DNA from: Paractinoplanes brasiliensis
GTDB taxonomy: Bacteria > Actinomycetota > Actinomycetes > Mycobacteriales > Micromonosporaceae
Reading direction: 5' to 3'
DNA: 64,000 bases
Assembly (NCBI RefSeq): GCF_004362215.1
Contig: NZ_SNWR01000001.1
Coordinates: 2,296,001 to 2,360,000 of the forward strand
Below, piece after piece: positions 18,119 through 28,300 of this stretch (within the stretch, counting starts at the first letter, position 1; the number at the start of each line of letters is the position of its first letter). The notes under the pieces are model-generated. The model was not told the DNA's origin. It did not search any database and saw only the letters and a program-made list of their open reading frames with translations. Made by a program: the position numbers and the translations under genes.

Positions 18119-19185
18119 TGTCGTTCAGCTGGCCGTGGGCCCTGACCGCCTTGCTCGCGGTTCCGCTGCTGCTGGCGATCCGCTGGTGGCTCAACCGCCG
18201 GCGCAAGCGTTCGGCGGTCACGGTGTCGAGCGTGGCGCTGATCCGGGCCGCGCTGCCGGGCCGTACGTCGTGGCGCCGCCGCATCCCGGTCGTCCTGTTC
18301 CTGGCCGGGTTGCTGTCGCTCGGGTTCGCGCTGGGCCGGCCCGAGGCGTCGGTGTCGGTGCCGTCGAACAGCACGTCGGTGCTGCTGGCGATCGACGTGT
18401 CGGGGTCGATGTGCTCGACCGATGTACAGCCCAACCGATTCACGGTGGCGACCGACGCGGCCCGGGACTTCATCCGCGAACAACAGGACGGCACCCGGAT
18501 CGGGCTGGTCGCGTTCTCCGGCATCGCGGGCCTGCTGGTCGCGCCGACCACCGACAAGGATTCACTGCTCGACGCCATCGACACCCTGCGGACAGCCCGG
18601 GGAACGGCCATCGGCCAGGCGATCCTGACGTCGATCGACGCGATCGCGGAGAGCAACCCGCGGGTCGCCAAGACGGGCGTCGACCTGAGCACCCCGCCGG
18701 GGCAGCCGGGTGACTTCGAGCCGGACACGATCGTCGTGCTCACCGACGGCTCGAACACCACCGGCGTCGACCCGGTGACCGCGGCCGAGCAGGCAGCGGC
18801 CCGGCGGGTGCGCGTCTACACGATCGGCTTCGGCACCACCCAGCCGGCGCCGATGGTGTGCACGGCCGACCAGATCGGCGGCGACTCCCCGTTCGGCGGC
18901 GGCCGGGCATGGGGCGGTGGTCGCGGCGGCGGGCCCAACCTGCAGATCGACGAGGAGGCGCTGACCCAGGTGGCCGACACGACCGGCGGGCGTTACTTCC
19001 GGGCCGAGGACGCCGACCAGCTGGTGGACGTCCTGACCGACCTGCCGCGCGAGTTCAACCTGCGCGAGCAGGAGGTCGAGGTCACGTTCTGGTTCGTCCT
19101 GGCGGCGTCCCTGTTCGTCGTGACAGCGGTCGGCCTCAGCCTCTGGTGGAACCGGCCGGCGTCCTACAAGCCGCCCTCCAAGTAG
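18118..19185 (+). CDS. VWA-domain membrane protein, BatA/BatB-like (second copy)
   Basis: 355 aa, overlapping the previous stop (TGATG). Same layout as its neighbour: N-terminal TM helices, VWA with MIDAS DVSGSM, C-terminal TM helix (FWFVLAASLFVVTAVGLSLWW). It carries a Gly/Trp-rich insertion (FGGGRAWGGGRGGG) before the last strand, absent from the first copy. Its 3' end overlaps the convergent Nudix gene by 22 bases. Confidence 0.88.
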   Translation: MSFSWPWALTALLAVPLLLAIRWWLNRRRKRSAVTVSSVALIRAALPGRTSWRRRIPVVLFLAGLLSLGFALGRPEASVSVPSNSTSVLLAIDVSGSMCSTDVQPNRFTVATDAARDFIREQQDGTRIGLVAFSGIAGLLVAPTTDKDSLLDAIDTLRTARGTAIGQAILTSIDAIAESNPRVAKTGVDLSTPPGQPGDFEPDTIVVLTDGSNTTGVDPVTAAEQAAARRVRVYTIGFGTTQPAPMVCTADQIGGDSPFGGGRAWGGGRGGGPNLQIDEEALTQVADTTGGRYFRAEDADQLVDVLTDLPREFNLREQEVEVTFWFVLAASLFVVTAVGLSLWWNRPASYKPPSK

Positions 19186-19640
19186 AGGGGATGGCCGGCG
19201 GCGCGGGCCCGCTGGGCGGCGGTCATGCGACGGGCCAGCGGCGGCGAGAGCAGCGTGGCGGCCTCGGCGCCGGTGCACCAGCGATGGCTCTTCAGCTCGT
19301 CGGCGGGCAGTGTGATGCGCTCGGCCTGCTCGGCGGGCAGCACGCCGGCGTCGAAGACCAGCATCAGCCCGTCGGGGCGGCCGGGCTGGTCGGGGCGGGG
19401 CGGTGACCAGTCGATGACCAGCAGGTCGGTCACGGGTACGACCAGGCCGAGCTCTTCCAGCAGTTCACGCTGGACGCCCGTACGCGGGGACTCGCCAGCC
19501 TCGACCACCCCACCCGGAATCTCCCAGTTGTCCTTGTACGTGGGCTCGACCACGAGGAACCGGCCGGCGTCGTCGGTGAGCAGCGCGCCGGCGCCGACCA
19601 GCTTCGTGGGCAGATGGGTCCAGAAATCACCCAATGTCAT
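19164..19640 (-). CDS. Nudix hydrolase
   Basis: 158 aa. The Nudix box GGVVEAGESPRTGVQRELLEELGL fits G-x5-E-x7-REUXEEXGU with one replacement (REL-LEEL). No other domain. Convergent with the VWA gene and overlapping the MazG-like gene by 14 bases, with which it probably forms a nucleotide-pool sanitation unit. Substrate cannot be predicted. Confidence 0.85.
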   Translation of the reverse strand: MTLGDFWTHLPTKLVGAGALLTDDAGRFLVVEPTYKDNWEIPGGVVEAGESPRTGVQRELLEELGLVVPVTDLLVIDWSPPRPDQPGRPDGLMLVFDAGVLPAEQAERITLPADELKSHRWCTGAEAATLLSPPLARRMTAAQRARAAGHPLYLEGGL

Positions 19641-20004
19641 GGGACGACGGTATCCCCCGGGCCGAACCGCGGGCTGCTTCCACGGGGTAGCGCCGGCCCG
19701 CCTCCTCCAGCTTTTCCACCGCCGCCTCGACCAGGTCGATGCCGAGCACGTCGGCCAGCCGTACGAGGTAGATGGTCACGTCCCCGATCTCGGCGCGCAC
19801 CCGTGGCCCGAGCTCAGGGTCGCTCATCACCGCGCTCGCCTGTTCGGGGGTGAGCCATTGCAGCTCGGCCAACAACTCCCCCACCTCGCCGCCGAGGGCC
19901 ATGGCCAGATTCTTGGGCGTGTGAAAGCGTTCCCACTCCCGCTCCCGGGCAAAGGCACGTACGTGTTCGGTCAGCTCACCAAGAGAAGAAGCCACGCCCA
20001 ACAC
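19627..20004 (-). CDS. MazG-like nucleotide pyrophosphohydrolase
   Basis: 125 aa from GTG 20004 (GTG 19995 is an alternative). Family pattern: RWE-like REREWERFHTPKNLAMALGGEVGELLAELQWL, with EVGELLAE and EIGDVTIYLVRLAD providing the two ExxE/ExxD metal-binding pairs. Predicted to hydrolyse non-canonical dNTPs such as dCTP analogues. Confidence 0.85.
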   Translation of the reverse strand: MLGVASSLGELTEHVRAFAREREWERFHTPKNLAMALGGEVGELLAELQWLTPEQASAVMSDPELGPRVRAEIGDVTIYLVRLADVLGIDLVEAAVEKLEEAGRRYPVEAARGSARGIPSSHDIG

Positions 20005-20272
20005 CTACCAGAGCGGCCGTCGTAAACGGAACGTCACCACCGTCCTCGGCAATAGGTGGCGCGATCGACGGCTACCGAGAGTGCCGACAGGCGGGCGCGC
20101 AGTGGTGAAGGCGCGCCCTGTCACTCCGCTTGCGCCACACTACTTTCCGATATCCAGCCAGGAAAAAGCACTGATCATCGATCTTCGGAGAAGAACGTGC
20201 CCGAGGCGACGTCAACATCGGCATCGTCCCACGGACAGTAGTCATCAGGGGTGAAACTGACCAAGGGGGAAG

Positions 20273-20566
20273 GTGCGAGGGATGCTGACGGAGTCGCTCT
20301 CTGAATACGGAGTGGTGGCGCTGGCTCTCGGTCTCGCCGGCGCGGCAGCGGGGCTGGCACGAACGTTCATTACACATCGGACACGGTTGAGGGAGGAACA
20401 AGAGGCGTCTGTCCGGACTACGGCCCGGATGACCGGACTGATCGGGCTGGCCGCGGCACATCACAAGGATCTTCGGATCATGGAGCGGGATCGCGACGGG
20501 CACCGCGTGGTCGAGCTGGGTAGGTCGAGAGTCCCGGCCACCGCCGAGCACAAGGAGACGGCGTGA
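20273..20566 (+). CDS. Small single-helix membrane protein upstream of a sigma factor
   Basis: 97 aa from GTG 20273, preceded by AAGGGGGAAG; ATG 20282 is an alternative. One TM helix (YGVVALALGLAGAAAGLARTF), then a basic, soluble C-terminal region with no recognised domain. The stop overlaps the start of the sigma gene, suggesting a regulatory partner. The 268-bp upstream gap shows no other gene. Confidence 0.6.
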   Translation: MRGMLTESLSEYGVVALALGLAGAAAGLARTFITHRTRLREEQEASVRTTARMTGLIGLAAAHHKDLRIMERDRDGHRVVELGRSRVPATAEHKETA

Positions 20567-21183
20567 ACGCGGTGGAGGGTTCGGCCGCCCTGACTCCGGC
20601 ACCCGACGGGACGGAGGGACCGGAAGCCGACGCCGAGCGCCTTGCGGCACAGCACAAGCAGGAGTTCGAGGGCTTCGCCAAGAAGAGCTATCACCAGGCC
20701 GAGCGGGTCCTTCGAGCCGGCTGCTCCGATCGGCAGACTGTCGAGGACGCCCTTCACGACGCCTACCTGCACGCACGCGTGAAGTGGGAGAAGCTGCGGG
20801 ACTACGACAAGCCGATCGGGTGGGTGATCAAGACCGCGCGGAACAAGATACTCAAGGAGCACACGCGCAGTCGTCGCGAGGCCGCAACGGCGCCGCACGA
20901 GCTACCGGCGACGTCGACCGCCGATGTCGCCGACTCCCACGGGGCTCAGGATGCCCTCAACCGCTGGCTGCAGCGCATTCCCCCTCGCCACGCCGAGGTC
21001 TTTCAGATGACGCAGGAGGTCTTTACCGACCAGCAGATCGCCGACACGCTCGGTATCGCCGAGCGCAGCGTCCACCACTACCGAGCCCTTGCCTTGAAGC
21101 GCCTGCGCGAGCTGGCCGCGGCGGACGGGTTCACCACACCGTGCCGGAGCCCGCGCGAAGGAGGCGACCGTGGACCTCGATGA
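20563..21183 (+). CDS. ECF-like RNA polymerase sigma factor
   Basis: 206 aa. Region 2 is present (FEGFAKKSYHQAERVLRAGC, TVEDALHDAYLHARVKW, IGWVIKTARNKILKEHTRSR). Region 4 reads IPPRHAEVFQMTQEVFTDQQIADTLGIAERSVHHYRALALKRLREL. An N-terminal ~35-residue acidic extension is unusual. The gene is sandwiched by overlaps between a small membrane protein and an EAL phosphodiesterase, so sigma activity and c-di-GMP turnover may be linked. Confidence 0.82.
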   Translation: MNAVEGSAALTPAPDGTEGPEADAERLAAQHKQEFEGFAKKSYHQAERVLRAGCSDRQTVEDALHDAYLHARVKWEKLRDYDKPIGWVIKTARNKILKEHTRSRREAATAPHELPATSTADVADSHGAQDALNRWLQRIPPRHAEVFQMTQEVFTDQQIADTLGIAERSVHHYRALALKRLRELAAADGFTTPCRSPREGGDRGPR

Positions 21184-23077
21184 CATCCTGGCGCTTGCCA
21201 AGTCACATGAGCCAAGCCCGCTGGAGCTGGCCCGCGCCCGCCGCGTGGCCCGGGCCGCCGAGGTCGCCTACCGTTCAGCGGTAGCCGAGGGACACGAGAT
21301 TGTCGTCGACACGGACGTGGCCGAGTCCGCCGCCGAAGACCACGACGAGTCCGCGCGGATCGCCCGTGCCGCGCAGTTGGCTCAGCTGGGTGTCATCACA
21401 CTGACCATCGGCTCCGGGCGTAGCAACCGGTTCGACCACCTCGCCCTGTCGGACCAGATGGCGATGATTCTCGGACGCGCACCGGGAGCACTTCATCCGA
21501 CTCCGCAGTCGCTTCTCGACATGATCCATCCCTCGGACCTCGAGTCCTTCCAGCATGCGGTCGAAACGGCATGGAAGAGGTGTGAGCCGGATGAGCTCAC
21601 CTTCCGGGTGTTCCAGGCGAACGGTGGGGTCTGCTACCTGCACTGTCACATCGAGGTCTTCGACAAGGGCGAGTCGCCGGTCGGGGTCATCCTGACCGGC
21701 GAGGATGTGACGGTTCTCGAACTCGCCCGTCAGGAACGTGCCCGGCTCGCCATCCGCAGCCAGATGCTCTGTGACGACGTCGCGGCCGCGGACCTCGTCA
21801 CCGGTCTGCCGACTCGTGGCTACTTCATCGACGAGGTCGACCGAGCCCGCCGCACGGGAGGCGGCGCTGTCGCCGTCGTGGCGGCCGAGCCTGCCACTCG
21901 CTTGCCGGCCAAGGGCAGCGATGCTGATCACGATCGGCTGGCGGCTTCCATCGCCCGGCTCTTGCGCACCGCCGCAGGAACGGACGTGACATGCGGTCTG
22001 GCCGGTCCTGGACTCTGGGGAGTACTGCTCCCGGGGGCCGACGGGCAGTCCGCGGAGGTCATGGCGTACGAGGTGGTGGACACCTTCCGGCGTTACCTGT
22101 TCGCCTGCGCGCGGGGAACGGTGCGTCTCAACGCTTGGGCCGGAGTGGTGCGCTTCGAGGCGGGACGCACAGACACCGGCTTCGACCTGCTGATCGACGG
22201 CGAGGAGGCCGCGCGCGCGGCTCGTCGCAGAGGCGCGGCCGTTCACGTTCTCGAAGAACCCGTCGCGGCTGAGGTGCGGACAGAACAGTGCCGAGCCTCG
22301 GTGCGGGAGACGGTGGCGAAGGATCGGTTCGCGCTGTTCGCGCAGCCCATCGTCGACCTTGCGTTGAACAAGGTCACCCGGCATGAGATCCTCCTGCGGG
22401 TACGGGACGAGGCAGGCGGGCACAAGGCGCCCTGGGCCTTTCTCGACATGGCTGAACGCGTTGGCGAGATCCTCACTGTCGACCGGTGGGTCATCGATCA
22501 TGCGTTGCAGCTCATCGGTCAGAGCGCGCAGACGTCGCACTATCAGATCAACGTCTCCGGTCAGTCCCTGTCCGACCCCGGCCTACTGGGTTATGTGTCA
22601 GAGGCGATCCGCCGTCACAACGTGCGGCCCGAGTGCCTGACCTTTGAGATCACCGAGACCGCGCTCCTTGAGAACCGCAATGCGGCTCTGGCTTTCGCCA
22701 CGGGGATCCGGCTGGTGGGTTGCCGGCTGGCATTCGACGACTTCGGCACCGGCAACGCCGCTCTCGCCTCGCTCAAGCACTTCCCCGTCGACCTCGTCAA
22801 GATCGACGGAACGTTCGTAGTCGGTCTTCGGGAGTCGCCGACCGATCAGGCGTTCGTGTCGACGCTGGTGAGCCTGTGCCATGCGCTTGGGATCCAGGTG
22901 GCCGCCGAATTCGTTCAGGACGAGGCGACCCTCGCACTTCTTACGCGCTACGGCGTGGATTTCGCGCAGGGCTACGAGTGTGGGCGGCCTACGCCGTTGG
23001 CGGCAGGCCTGTGTCACAAGGGTGAGTCGATCGAGCTGGAGCTGCGCCTCCCGGAGCAACGACTTGCCTCTGGCTAG
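21170..23077 (+). CDS. PAS-degenerate GGDEF-EAL cyclic-di-GMP phosphodiesterase
   Basis: 635 aa from GTG 21170 with GAAGGAGG just upstream, overlapping the sigma gene by 14 bases. Domains: N-terminal helices, PAS (about 70-190), a GGDEF-fold region lacking the GGDEF motif (about 200-365), and an EAL domain (about 375-620). EAL residues present: EILL in place of EALL, NVSGQ, FEITET, DDFGTG, VKIDG, AAEFVQD. The metal and catalytic residues look intact, so hydrolysis of c-di-GMP is expected, while synthesis is not. No TM segment. Confidence 0.85.
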   Translation: MDLDDILALAKSHEPSPLELARARRVARAAEVAYRSAVAEGHEIVVDTDVAESAAEDHDESARIARAAQLAQLGVITLTIGSGRSNRFDHLALSDQMAMILGRAPGALHPTPQSLLDMIHPSDLESFQHAVETAWKRCEPDELTFRVFQANGGVCYLHCHIEVFDKGESPVGVILTGEDVTVLELARQERARLAIRSQMLCDDVAAADLVTGLPTRGYFIDEVDRARRTGGGAVAVVAAEPATRLPAKGSDADHDRLAASIARLLRTAAGTDVTCGLAGPGLWGVLLPGADGQSAEVMAYEVVDTFRRYLFACARGTVRLNAWAGVVRFEAGRTDTGFDLLIDGEEAARAARRRGAAVHVLEEPVAAEVRTEQCRASVRETVAKDRFALFAQPIVDLALNKVTRHEILLRVRDEAGGHKAPWAFLDMAERVGEILTVDRWVIDHALQLIGQSAQTSHYQINVSGQSLSDPGLLGYVSEAIRRHNVRPECLTFEITETALLENRNAALAFATGIRLVGCRLAFDDFGTGNAALASLKHFPVDLVKIDGTFVVGLRESPTDQAFVSTLVSLCHALGIQVAAEFVQDEATLALLTRYGVDFAQGYECGRPTPLAAGLCHKGESIELELRLPEQRLASG

Positions 23078-23122
23078 GGAACAGGCGGGTGGCCCGGGGG
23101 AGCAGCCGGGCCACGCCGGAAG

Positions 23123-24262
23123 TCAGGGAGCGATGACGGTGCGGAGTGGGGGGAAGCCGTTGAAGCCGACGGCTGAGTACGTCGCGGTGTACGCGCCTGT
23201 TCCGTGGATACGGATCACCTCGCCGGCCGCCAGGTCCAGCGGGAGATCGTACGGGGCGTGCTGGTAGAGGATGTCGACGCTGTCGCACGTCGGGCCGGCC
23301 AGGATCACGGGGCCGGTCGGGCCGCCGCGGGTGGTGGACAGTTCGTACTGGATGGCCTCGTCCTCGGTTTCGGCCAGGCCGCCGAACCGGCCCACGTCGA
23401 GGTAGACCCAGCGCGGCTCGGCGTCGTCGTAGGACTTGCGGGCGACCAGCACGACCTGGGTGTGCAGCACCCCGGCGGGTGCGGCGACGTAGCGGCCCGG
23501 CTCGATCATGAGCGCGGGCGCGCGGTGCCCGAAGTGCCGGCGGACGGCGTCGTCGATGGCGGAGGCGAAGGCCGTGATCGGTGCGACGGGGGTGCGGTAG
23601 GGCACCGGGAAGCCGCCGCCCGCGTTGAGGATCCGCAGCGTGATGCCGGATTGTTCGAGCACCTTGAAGATCCAGGCGGCGGTGGCGATGGAGGGTTCCC
23701 ACCGGTCGGGGTGCAGTTGCTGCGACCCCACGTGGAAGGCGATGCCCGCGGGGTCGAGACCGCGCAGCGCGGCCACCTTCATGAGCTCGGCTGCCATTTC
23801 GGGCACGCACCCGAATTTGCGGGAGAGCGGCCATCGCGCGCCGTCGCTCGACGCGAGGATGCGGCACAGCACCGACGAGCCGGGGGCATGCCGCACGATC
23901 TTGTCCAGTTCACCCTCGCTGTCGAAGGCGAACATCCGCACCCCACGGGCGTACGCGTACGCGATGTCCTCGCTCTTTTTGATCGGATGCCCGTAACTCA
24001 GGTCCCCGGGCGACGCGCCCGCCGCGAGACAGAGGTCGATCTCGGCACGGCTGGCGACGTCGAACTGGCAACCCGCGGCGACGAGCGCTCTGAGCAGCGG
24101 AAGTTCGGGGTTGGCCTTGACGGCGTAGTGGATGCCCGCCCCGGCAAAGGCGTCGGCGATCCGGTGGTATTGGGTGCGGGCGACGTCGACGTCGATCACC
24201 AGGCAGGGGGTTTGGCCGAGGCCGGCCTGCAGGAGCTGTTGGGCGTCTGCGGTCACTGTCAT
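23123..24262 (-). CDS. Ornithine decarboxylase-type PLP enzyme (fold III)
   Basis: 379 aa. The PLP lysine is K49 in HYAVKANP. Other signatures: FDVASRAEID, HVGSQ, NAGGGFP (phosphate loop), IEPGRY and GPTCDSVD, the last being the ornithine decarboxylase form (diaminopimelate decarboxylases differ here). Catalyses ornithine to putrescine, entry to polyamine synthesis; lysine or arginine activity is possible in this subgroup. It is divergent from a LuxR-type regulator, with three regularly spaced boxes between them. Confidence 0.88.
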   Translation of the reverse strand: MTVTADAQQLLQAGLGQTPCLVIDVDVARTQYHRIADAFAGAGIHYAVKANPELPLLRALVAAGCQFDVASRAEIDLCLAAGASPGDLSYGHPIKKSEDIAYAYARGVRMFAFDSEGELDKIVRHAPGSSVLCRILASSDGARWPLSRKFGCVPEMAAELMKVAALRGLDPAGIAFHVGSQQLHPDRWEPSIATAAWIFKVLEQSGITLRILNAGGGFPVPYRTPVAPITAFASAIDDAVRRHFGHRAPALMIEPGRYVAAPAGVLHTQVVLVARKSYDDAEPRWVYLDVGRFGGLAETEDEAIQYELSTTRGGPTGPVILAGPTCDSVDILYQHAPYDLPLDLAAGEVIRIHGTGAYTATYSAVGFNGFPPLRTVIAP

Positions 24263-24279
24263 GGCTTCGTGTCCTCATC

Positions 24280-24321
24280 GGTGACGGGGAACGATCGGTG
24301 ACGGAACAATCTTGGTGACGG
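24280..24321. promoter_or_regulatory. Three GGTGACGG boxes at 17-bp spacing
   Basis: GGTGACGG occurs at 24280-24287, 24297-24304 and 24314-24321. The repeats lie 18-59 bp upstream of the decarboxylase start, in its leader or promoter, and 95 bp or more from the divergent regulator. Direct repeats in phase at 17 bp suggest an operator array or a structured leader. Confidence 0.6.
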
Positions 24322-24416
24322 GCGGACAGGATGCACACAGAGTACTTCCGTCAATGCCCAGAGTGGTTATCCAAAGGTGACAAGAAGAATTTGCCAAGGT
24401 CATTACTGTTGGCGCC

Positions 24417-25355
24417 GTGTTCGACATGCTCTCCGCCGAGGAGCAGCACGCCTATCGCCTGCTGGTACGCATGGCCGGCGCCACCGCGGCGGACCTCGCG
24501 GGACAGGCCGCCCTGCCCGGCCACCAGGCCCAGGCGCTGCTCGAGGCGCTGCACCGCAAGGGCCTGGCCACCGCCGGCCCCACCTTCCACGCCCTGCCGG
24601 CCGACGTGGCGCTGGGCGACGCGTTGCTGCGCGAGCAGCAGTCGCTCGAGTCGGCCCGCCGGCTGGTGGCCGCGCTGAGCGAGGAGTACCGCGCCAACAC
24701 CCGCCGTCGCAGCCCCGACCACCTGGTCGAGATCGTGGTCGGCGCGGCCGCCCTGCGTGACCGGCTGCGCGAGATGCAGGATTCGGCCCGCGAGGAGATC
24801 CTGTGGTTCTGCCGGGCCAACCCGATAGCGATGCAGGGTCCGGAGAACACCGAGGAGTCGAGCGCCCTGGAGCGCGGCGTCCGCTACCGCGCGATCTACG
24901 AGCGCGAATTGCTGGAGAAACCGGGCGAACTGGACAGCATCGTCGAGGCGATGAAGCTGGGCGAGCTGTCCCGCACGCTTCCGGCTCTGCCCGTACGCCT
25001 GGCCGTGGCCGACCGGAACTTCGCGATCTGCCCGCTGGTGCCGGACGCGGCGCGGGGAGTCGGGGAACCCACCGCGGCGCTGATCCGCCCCAGCGAGCTC
25101 CTCGACGCCCTGGTCGCCCTCTTCGAGAGCTACTGGGAGCGGGCCACCCCGCTGTTGCCCGACGGCAGCGAGGAGGAACCCGACAAGCTGCTGTTGTCGC
25201 TGTTCGTGGCCGGGTTGCCGGACAAGTCGATCGCCACCCAGCTCGGGGTGAGCCGCCGGACCGTCCAGCGCCGCCTCGACCGGCTGATGGAGGCGGCCGG
25301 TGTGGACACCCGCGCGGGCCTGGCCTTCCAAGCGGCCCGGCGGAACTGGCTGTAA
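24417..25355 (+). CDS. LuxR-type regulator with N-terminal TrmB-like winged helix
   Basis: 312 aa from GTG 24417 (ATG 24426 possible). The N-terminus (LSAEEQHAYRLLVRMAGATAADLAGQAALPGHQAQALLEALHRKGL) is a TrmB-type winged helix. A phospholipase-D-like sensor region follows (REEILWFCRAN...). The C-terminal GerE HTH reads LLLSLFVAGLPDKSIATQLGVSRRTVQRRLDRLM. This three-part build is common in actinomycete pathway regulators. Likely controls the divergent decarboxylase gene. Confidence 0.8.
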   Translation: MFDMLSAEEQHAYRLLVRMAGATAADLAGQAALPGHQAQALLEALHRKGLATAGPTFHALPADVALGDALLREQQSLESARRLVAALSEEYRANTRRRSPDHLVEIVVGAAALRDRLREMQDSAREEILWFCRANPIAMQGPENTEESSALERGVRYRAIYERELLEKPGELDSIVEAMKLGELSRTLPALPVRLAVADRNFAICPLVPDAARGVGEPTAALIRPSELLDALVALFESYWERATPLLPDGSEEEPDKLLLSLFVAGLPDKSIATQLGVSRRTVQRRLDRLMEAAGVDTRAGLAFQAARRNWL

Positions 25356-25392
25356 GCGTTGCGCGCGGGCCAGCGGTCCTCGGTGAGCGGCC

Positions 25393-28300
25393 TCATCGCC
25401 CGTACGCCCGGATCACGGTCTGCTCGACGGAGTTGCCGGATTTGTCGGAGGCGGTGACCCGCAACGACACGGGCCCGTGGCCGCCGGGCGCGAACACGAT
25501 CGGCCCCGACATCAGCGCCGGCTTCCACGTCTTCCCGTCGTCGGCCGAGGTGGCGACGGAGATCCGCTGAGCCCCGGGCACCTTGACGGTCAGCAGGTTC
25601 AGCGCTCCGATCCCGTACGAGACCTGGAGCAGCGGAAGCGTCCCGGCCGAACCCGATGTGAAGGTCCACGAGGTCGACGTCGAGGTGCCGTAGAGCCAGT
25701 CGTCGCCGCCGCGGGCGGTCCTCATGTCGAGGCGGTAGGTCGCCTTCCCGGCCGGCACGGTCACGTCCTGCCAGCCGTTGGGCAGCTCGGCCACGACGGC
25801 GCCGTTGCGGTGCAGCGTGGCGCCGGTGTCCTCGACCAGGTAGTGCCGGTCGGTGTCGTCCACGAACGACGCCACCCGCAGCTTCAACGTGTTGCCGTCC
25901 CGCGTGTTGCGGTGTCCCGTGGGGGTGGCCGGGCGCACCACCGGCGCGTACCAGGTCTCGGAGGCCGAGCCGGGCCGGGCGTACGAGGTCGCGTCCTCGA
26001 CGATGCCACCCTGCAGCCGGCCGCCCAGGTTGCTCCACGGGAACGCGTGGTGCACCTGGTGCTGCCACACGCTGTCGCCGGTCGACACCCACTCCTCGCG
26101 GACCGTCGGCGTCCGCACGTCGCGCTGCGTGTCGTTCCACGAGTACTGCTGGTAGGGCCGCCAGCCGAAGCGCTGCTCGCGGATCCAGTCGAAGCCGCCG
26201 TTGTGCGCGTACCGCGTGCTGATCCGGTACGAGTTGGCCGCGGTCACCTTGTGCACGATGCCGTTCGGCACCCTGTCCTTCGAGACCTGGAAGACGTCGT
26301 ACAGGTAGGGGCTGTTGGTCGTCAGCGTGAGCGAGATGCTCGCCCTGCCCGCGCGGGCCAGGATCCGTTGCCCGTCGTCGTGGGCCACCTGCGCGGTCGG
26401 GATCGACAGGCGCCCCTCGCTGTCCGGGTTCCACGGCTGCCAGGCGCTGAAGTCGGACGGCAGCACGACCAGCGCCATCGCCGCCCCGGCCGCGGCCGCC
26501 GCCTGCGACGCGTCGTCGGGGTTGTCCGACTCGATCACCACGGCCTTGCCGCGGACGTTCTCGCCGAGCCCCTTGACCAGGTCGAAACGGCGGGTTCCCT
26601 CGTACGCCGGGGAGCTGGCGCACAGATAGATGTCGAGCTCGCCGCTCACCCCCGGAACGGTCGCCTGCACCAGCGGGGCCACGAGCTGCCACCGCGACGA
26701 GAACTCGTAGCTGCCCTTGCGCAGTTTCGCGGTCGGCGTGACGTTGATCTTTTTGACGGCGCTGAAGTTCATGAAGCCGTTGATGATGCCGCGGCCGCTG
26801 CCGGTCACCCGGCGCACGTAGTAGCTCTCCACGGTCCGCTGCTCGGCCGGCTTGGGCGTCTCGATCCGGATCGGTTTTGCCGTACGGGCGTCGAGCACCA
26901 CGGTCAGGTCCCGGTCGACCTTGAGCTCCGGGATGGTGACCAGGGTGTCCTGTTCGTCCTGCGGCCCTCCGTCGGGAATCGTCGCGTCGACCAGGTAGTC
27001 GCCCGCGCCCAGCTGGACGGTCTTCCGCTCGCCGGCGCCCAGGGCGTCGAGCACGTCGAAGCGCTGGTCGTCGCCGAACACCTGCAGCGCGGGCACGGCG
27101 GCGGGCCGGCCGGAGCGATCGACGGCCGTGAAGGTCACGCGGTGCCGTTCCGGGTCGAGGGTGCCACCGAGCGCGGTCGTCACCTGGACGCCGCCGGGGG
27201 CGGTGGCGGTGAGCCAGCCGTTGAGCTGCCCCGGGTCGGCGGCCGGAAGGTTCCAGCCGAGGGTGACGCCGGAGCTGCCGCCGACCGGCACGGTGACGGT
27301 CGCTGGCGTGACCGTGATCTGCGGCAGGGACGACCGTACGGTGAGGGTCACGGGCGCCGGGCCGGTGTTGGTGTAGGTGACCTTCCGCGACACGGCCGGG
27401 TCGCCCAGGGCGTGCAGCCCGAAGTCGGCGACGCCGGTGCCCGAGACGGTCTGGCGCACCGCGCGGGCCAGGTCGACCCGGCCCGCCCCCTGCCCGTAGA
27501 CGGGGGTTCCGGCCGTGGTGGCGGCGGTGCTGACCAGCTCGTCCTTGATGCGCGCGCCGGACCAGTCCGGGTGCTGCTGGGCGACGATCGCGGCCGCGCC
27601 GGCCACGTGCGGTGTGGCCATCGAGGTGCCGTTGGCGGCGGTGTAGAGCTCGTCGACCGGGTCGCCCATCGTGGTGCCGGCGGCGCGGGCGGCCACGATG
27701 CCGACGCCGGGCGCGGTGATCTCGGGTTTGAGGCCTTCGTCGCCCACGCGCGGCCCGCGGCTGGAGAAGTCGGCCAGCCGGTTGTCGCGGTCGACCGCCC
27801 CGACGGTCAGGGCCGAGGACGCGGCGCCGGGGGTGCCGACCGTGTAGGTGGCGCCCTCGTTGCCCGCTGCCACCACGAACAGCGTGCCGGTGGAGGCGCT
27901 GAGCTCGTCGACGGCGGCGCTCATCGGGTCGGTGCCGTCGGTCGCGCTGCCGCCGAGGCTCAGGTTGACGACCTTGGCCCCGGCGCCGGCGGCCCATTCC
28001 ATGCCGGCGATGATCCCGGACTCGTAGCCGGTTCCGCTGTCGTCGAGCACCTTGCCGATCAGCAGCCGGGCGCCCGGGGCGACGCCCTTGCGAGCGCCGT
28101 TCGAGCCCGCGCCCGAACCGGCGACTGTGGCCGCCACGTGGGTGCCGTGTCCGAAGTGGTCGGCGGTGTCGGGGCTGCCGCTGAAGTCGCGCGCCGCGGC
28201 GATGCGCCCGGCCAGGTCGGGGTGGTTCTGGTCGGCGCCGGTGTCGAGCACCGCCACGGTCACGCCGCGGCCGTCCAGGCCCGCCTTCCAGGCGTCGGGC

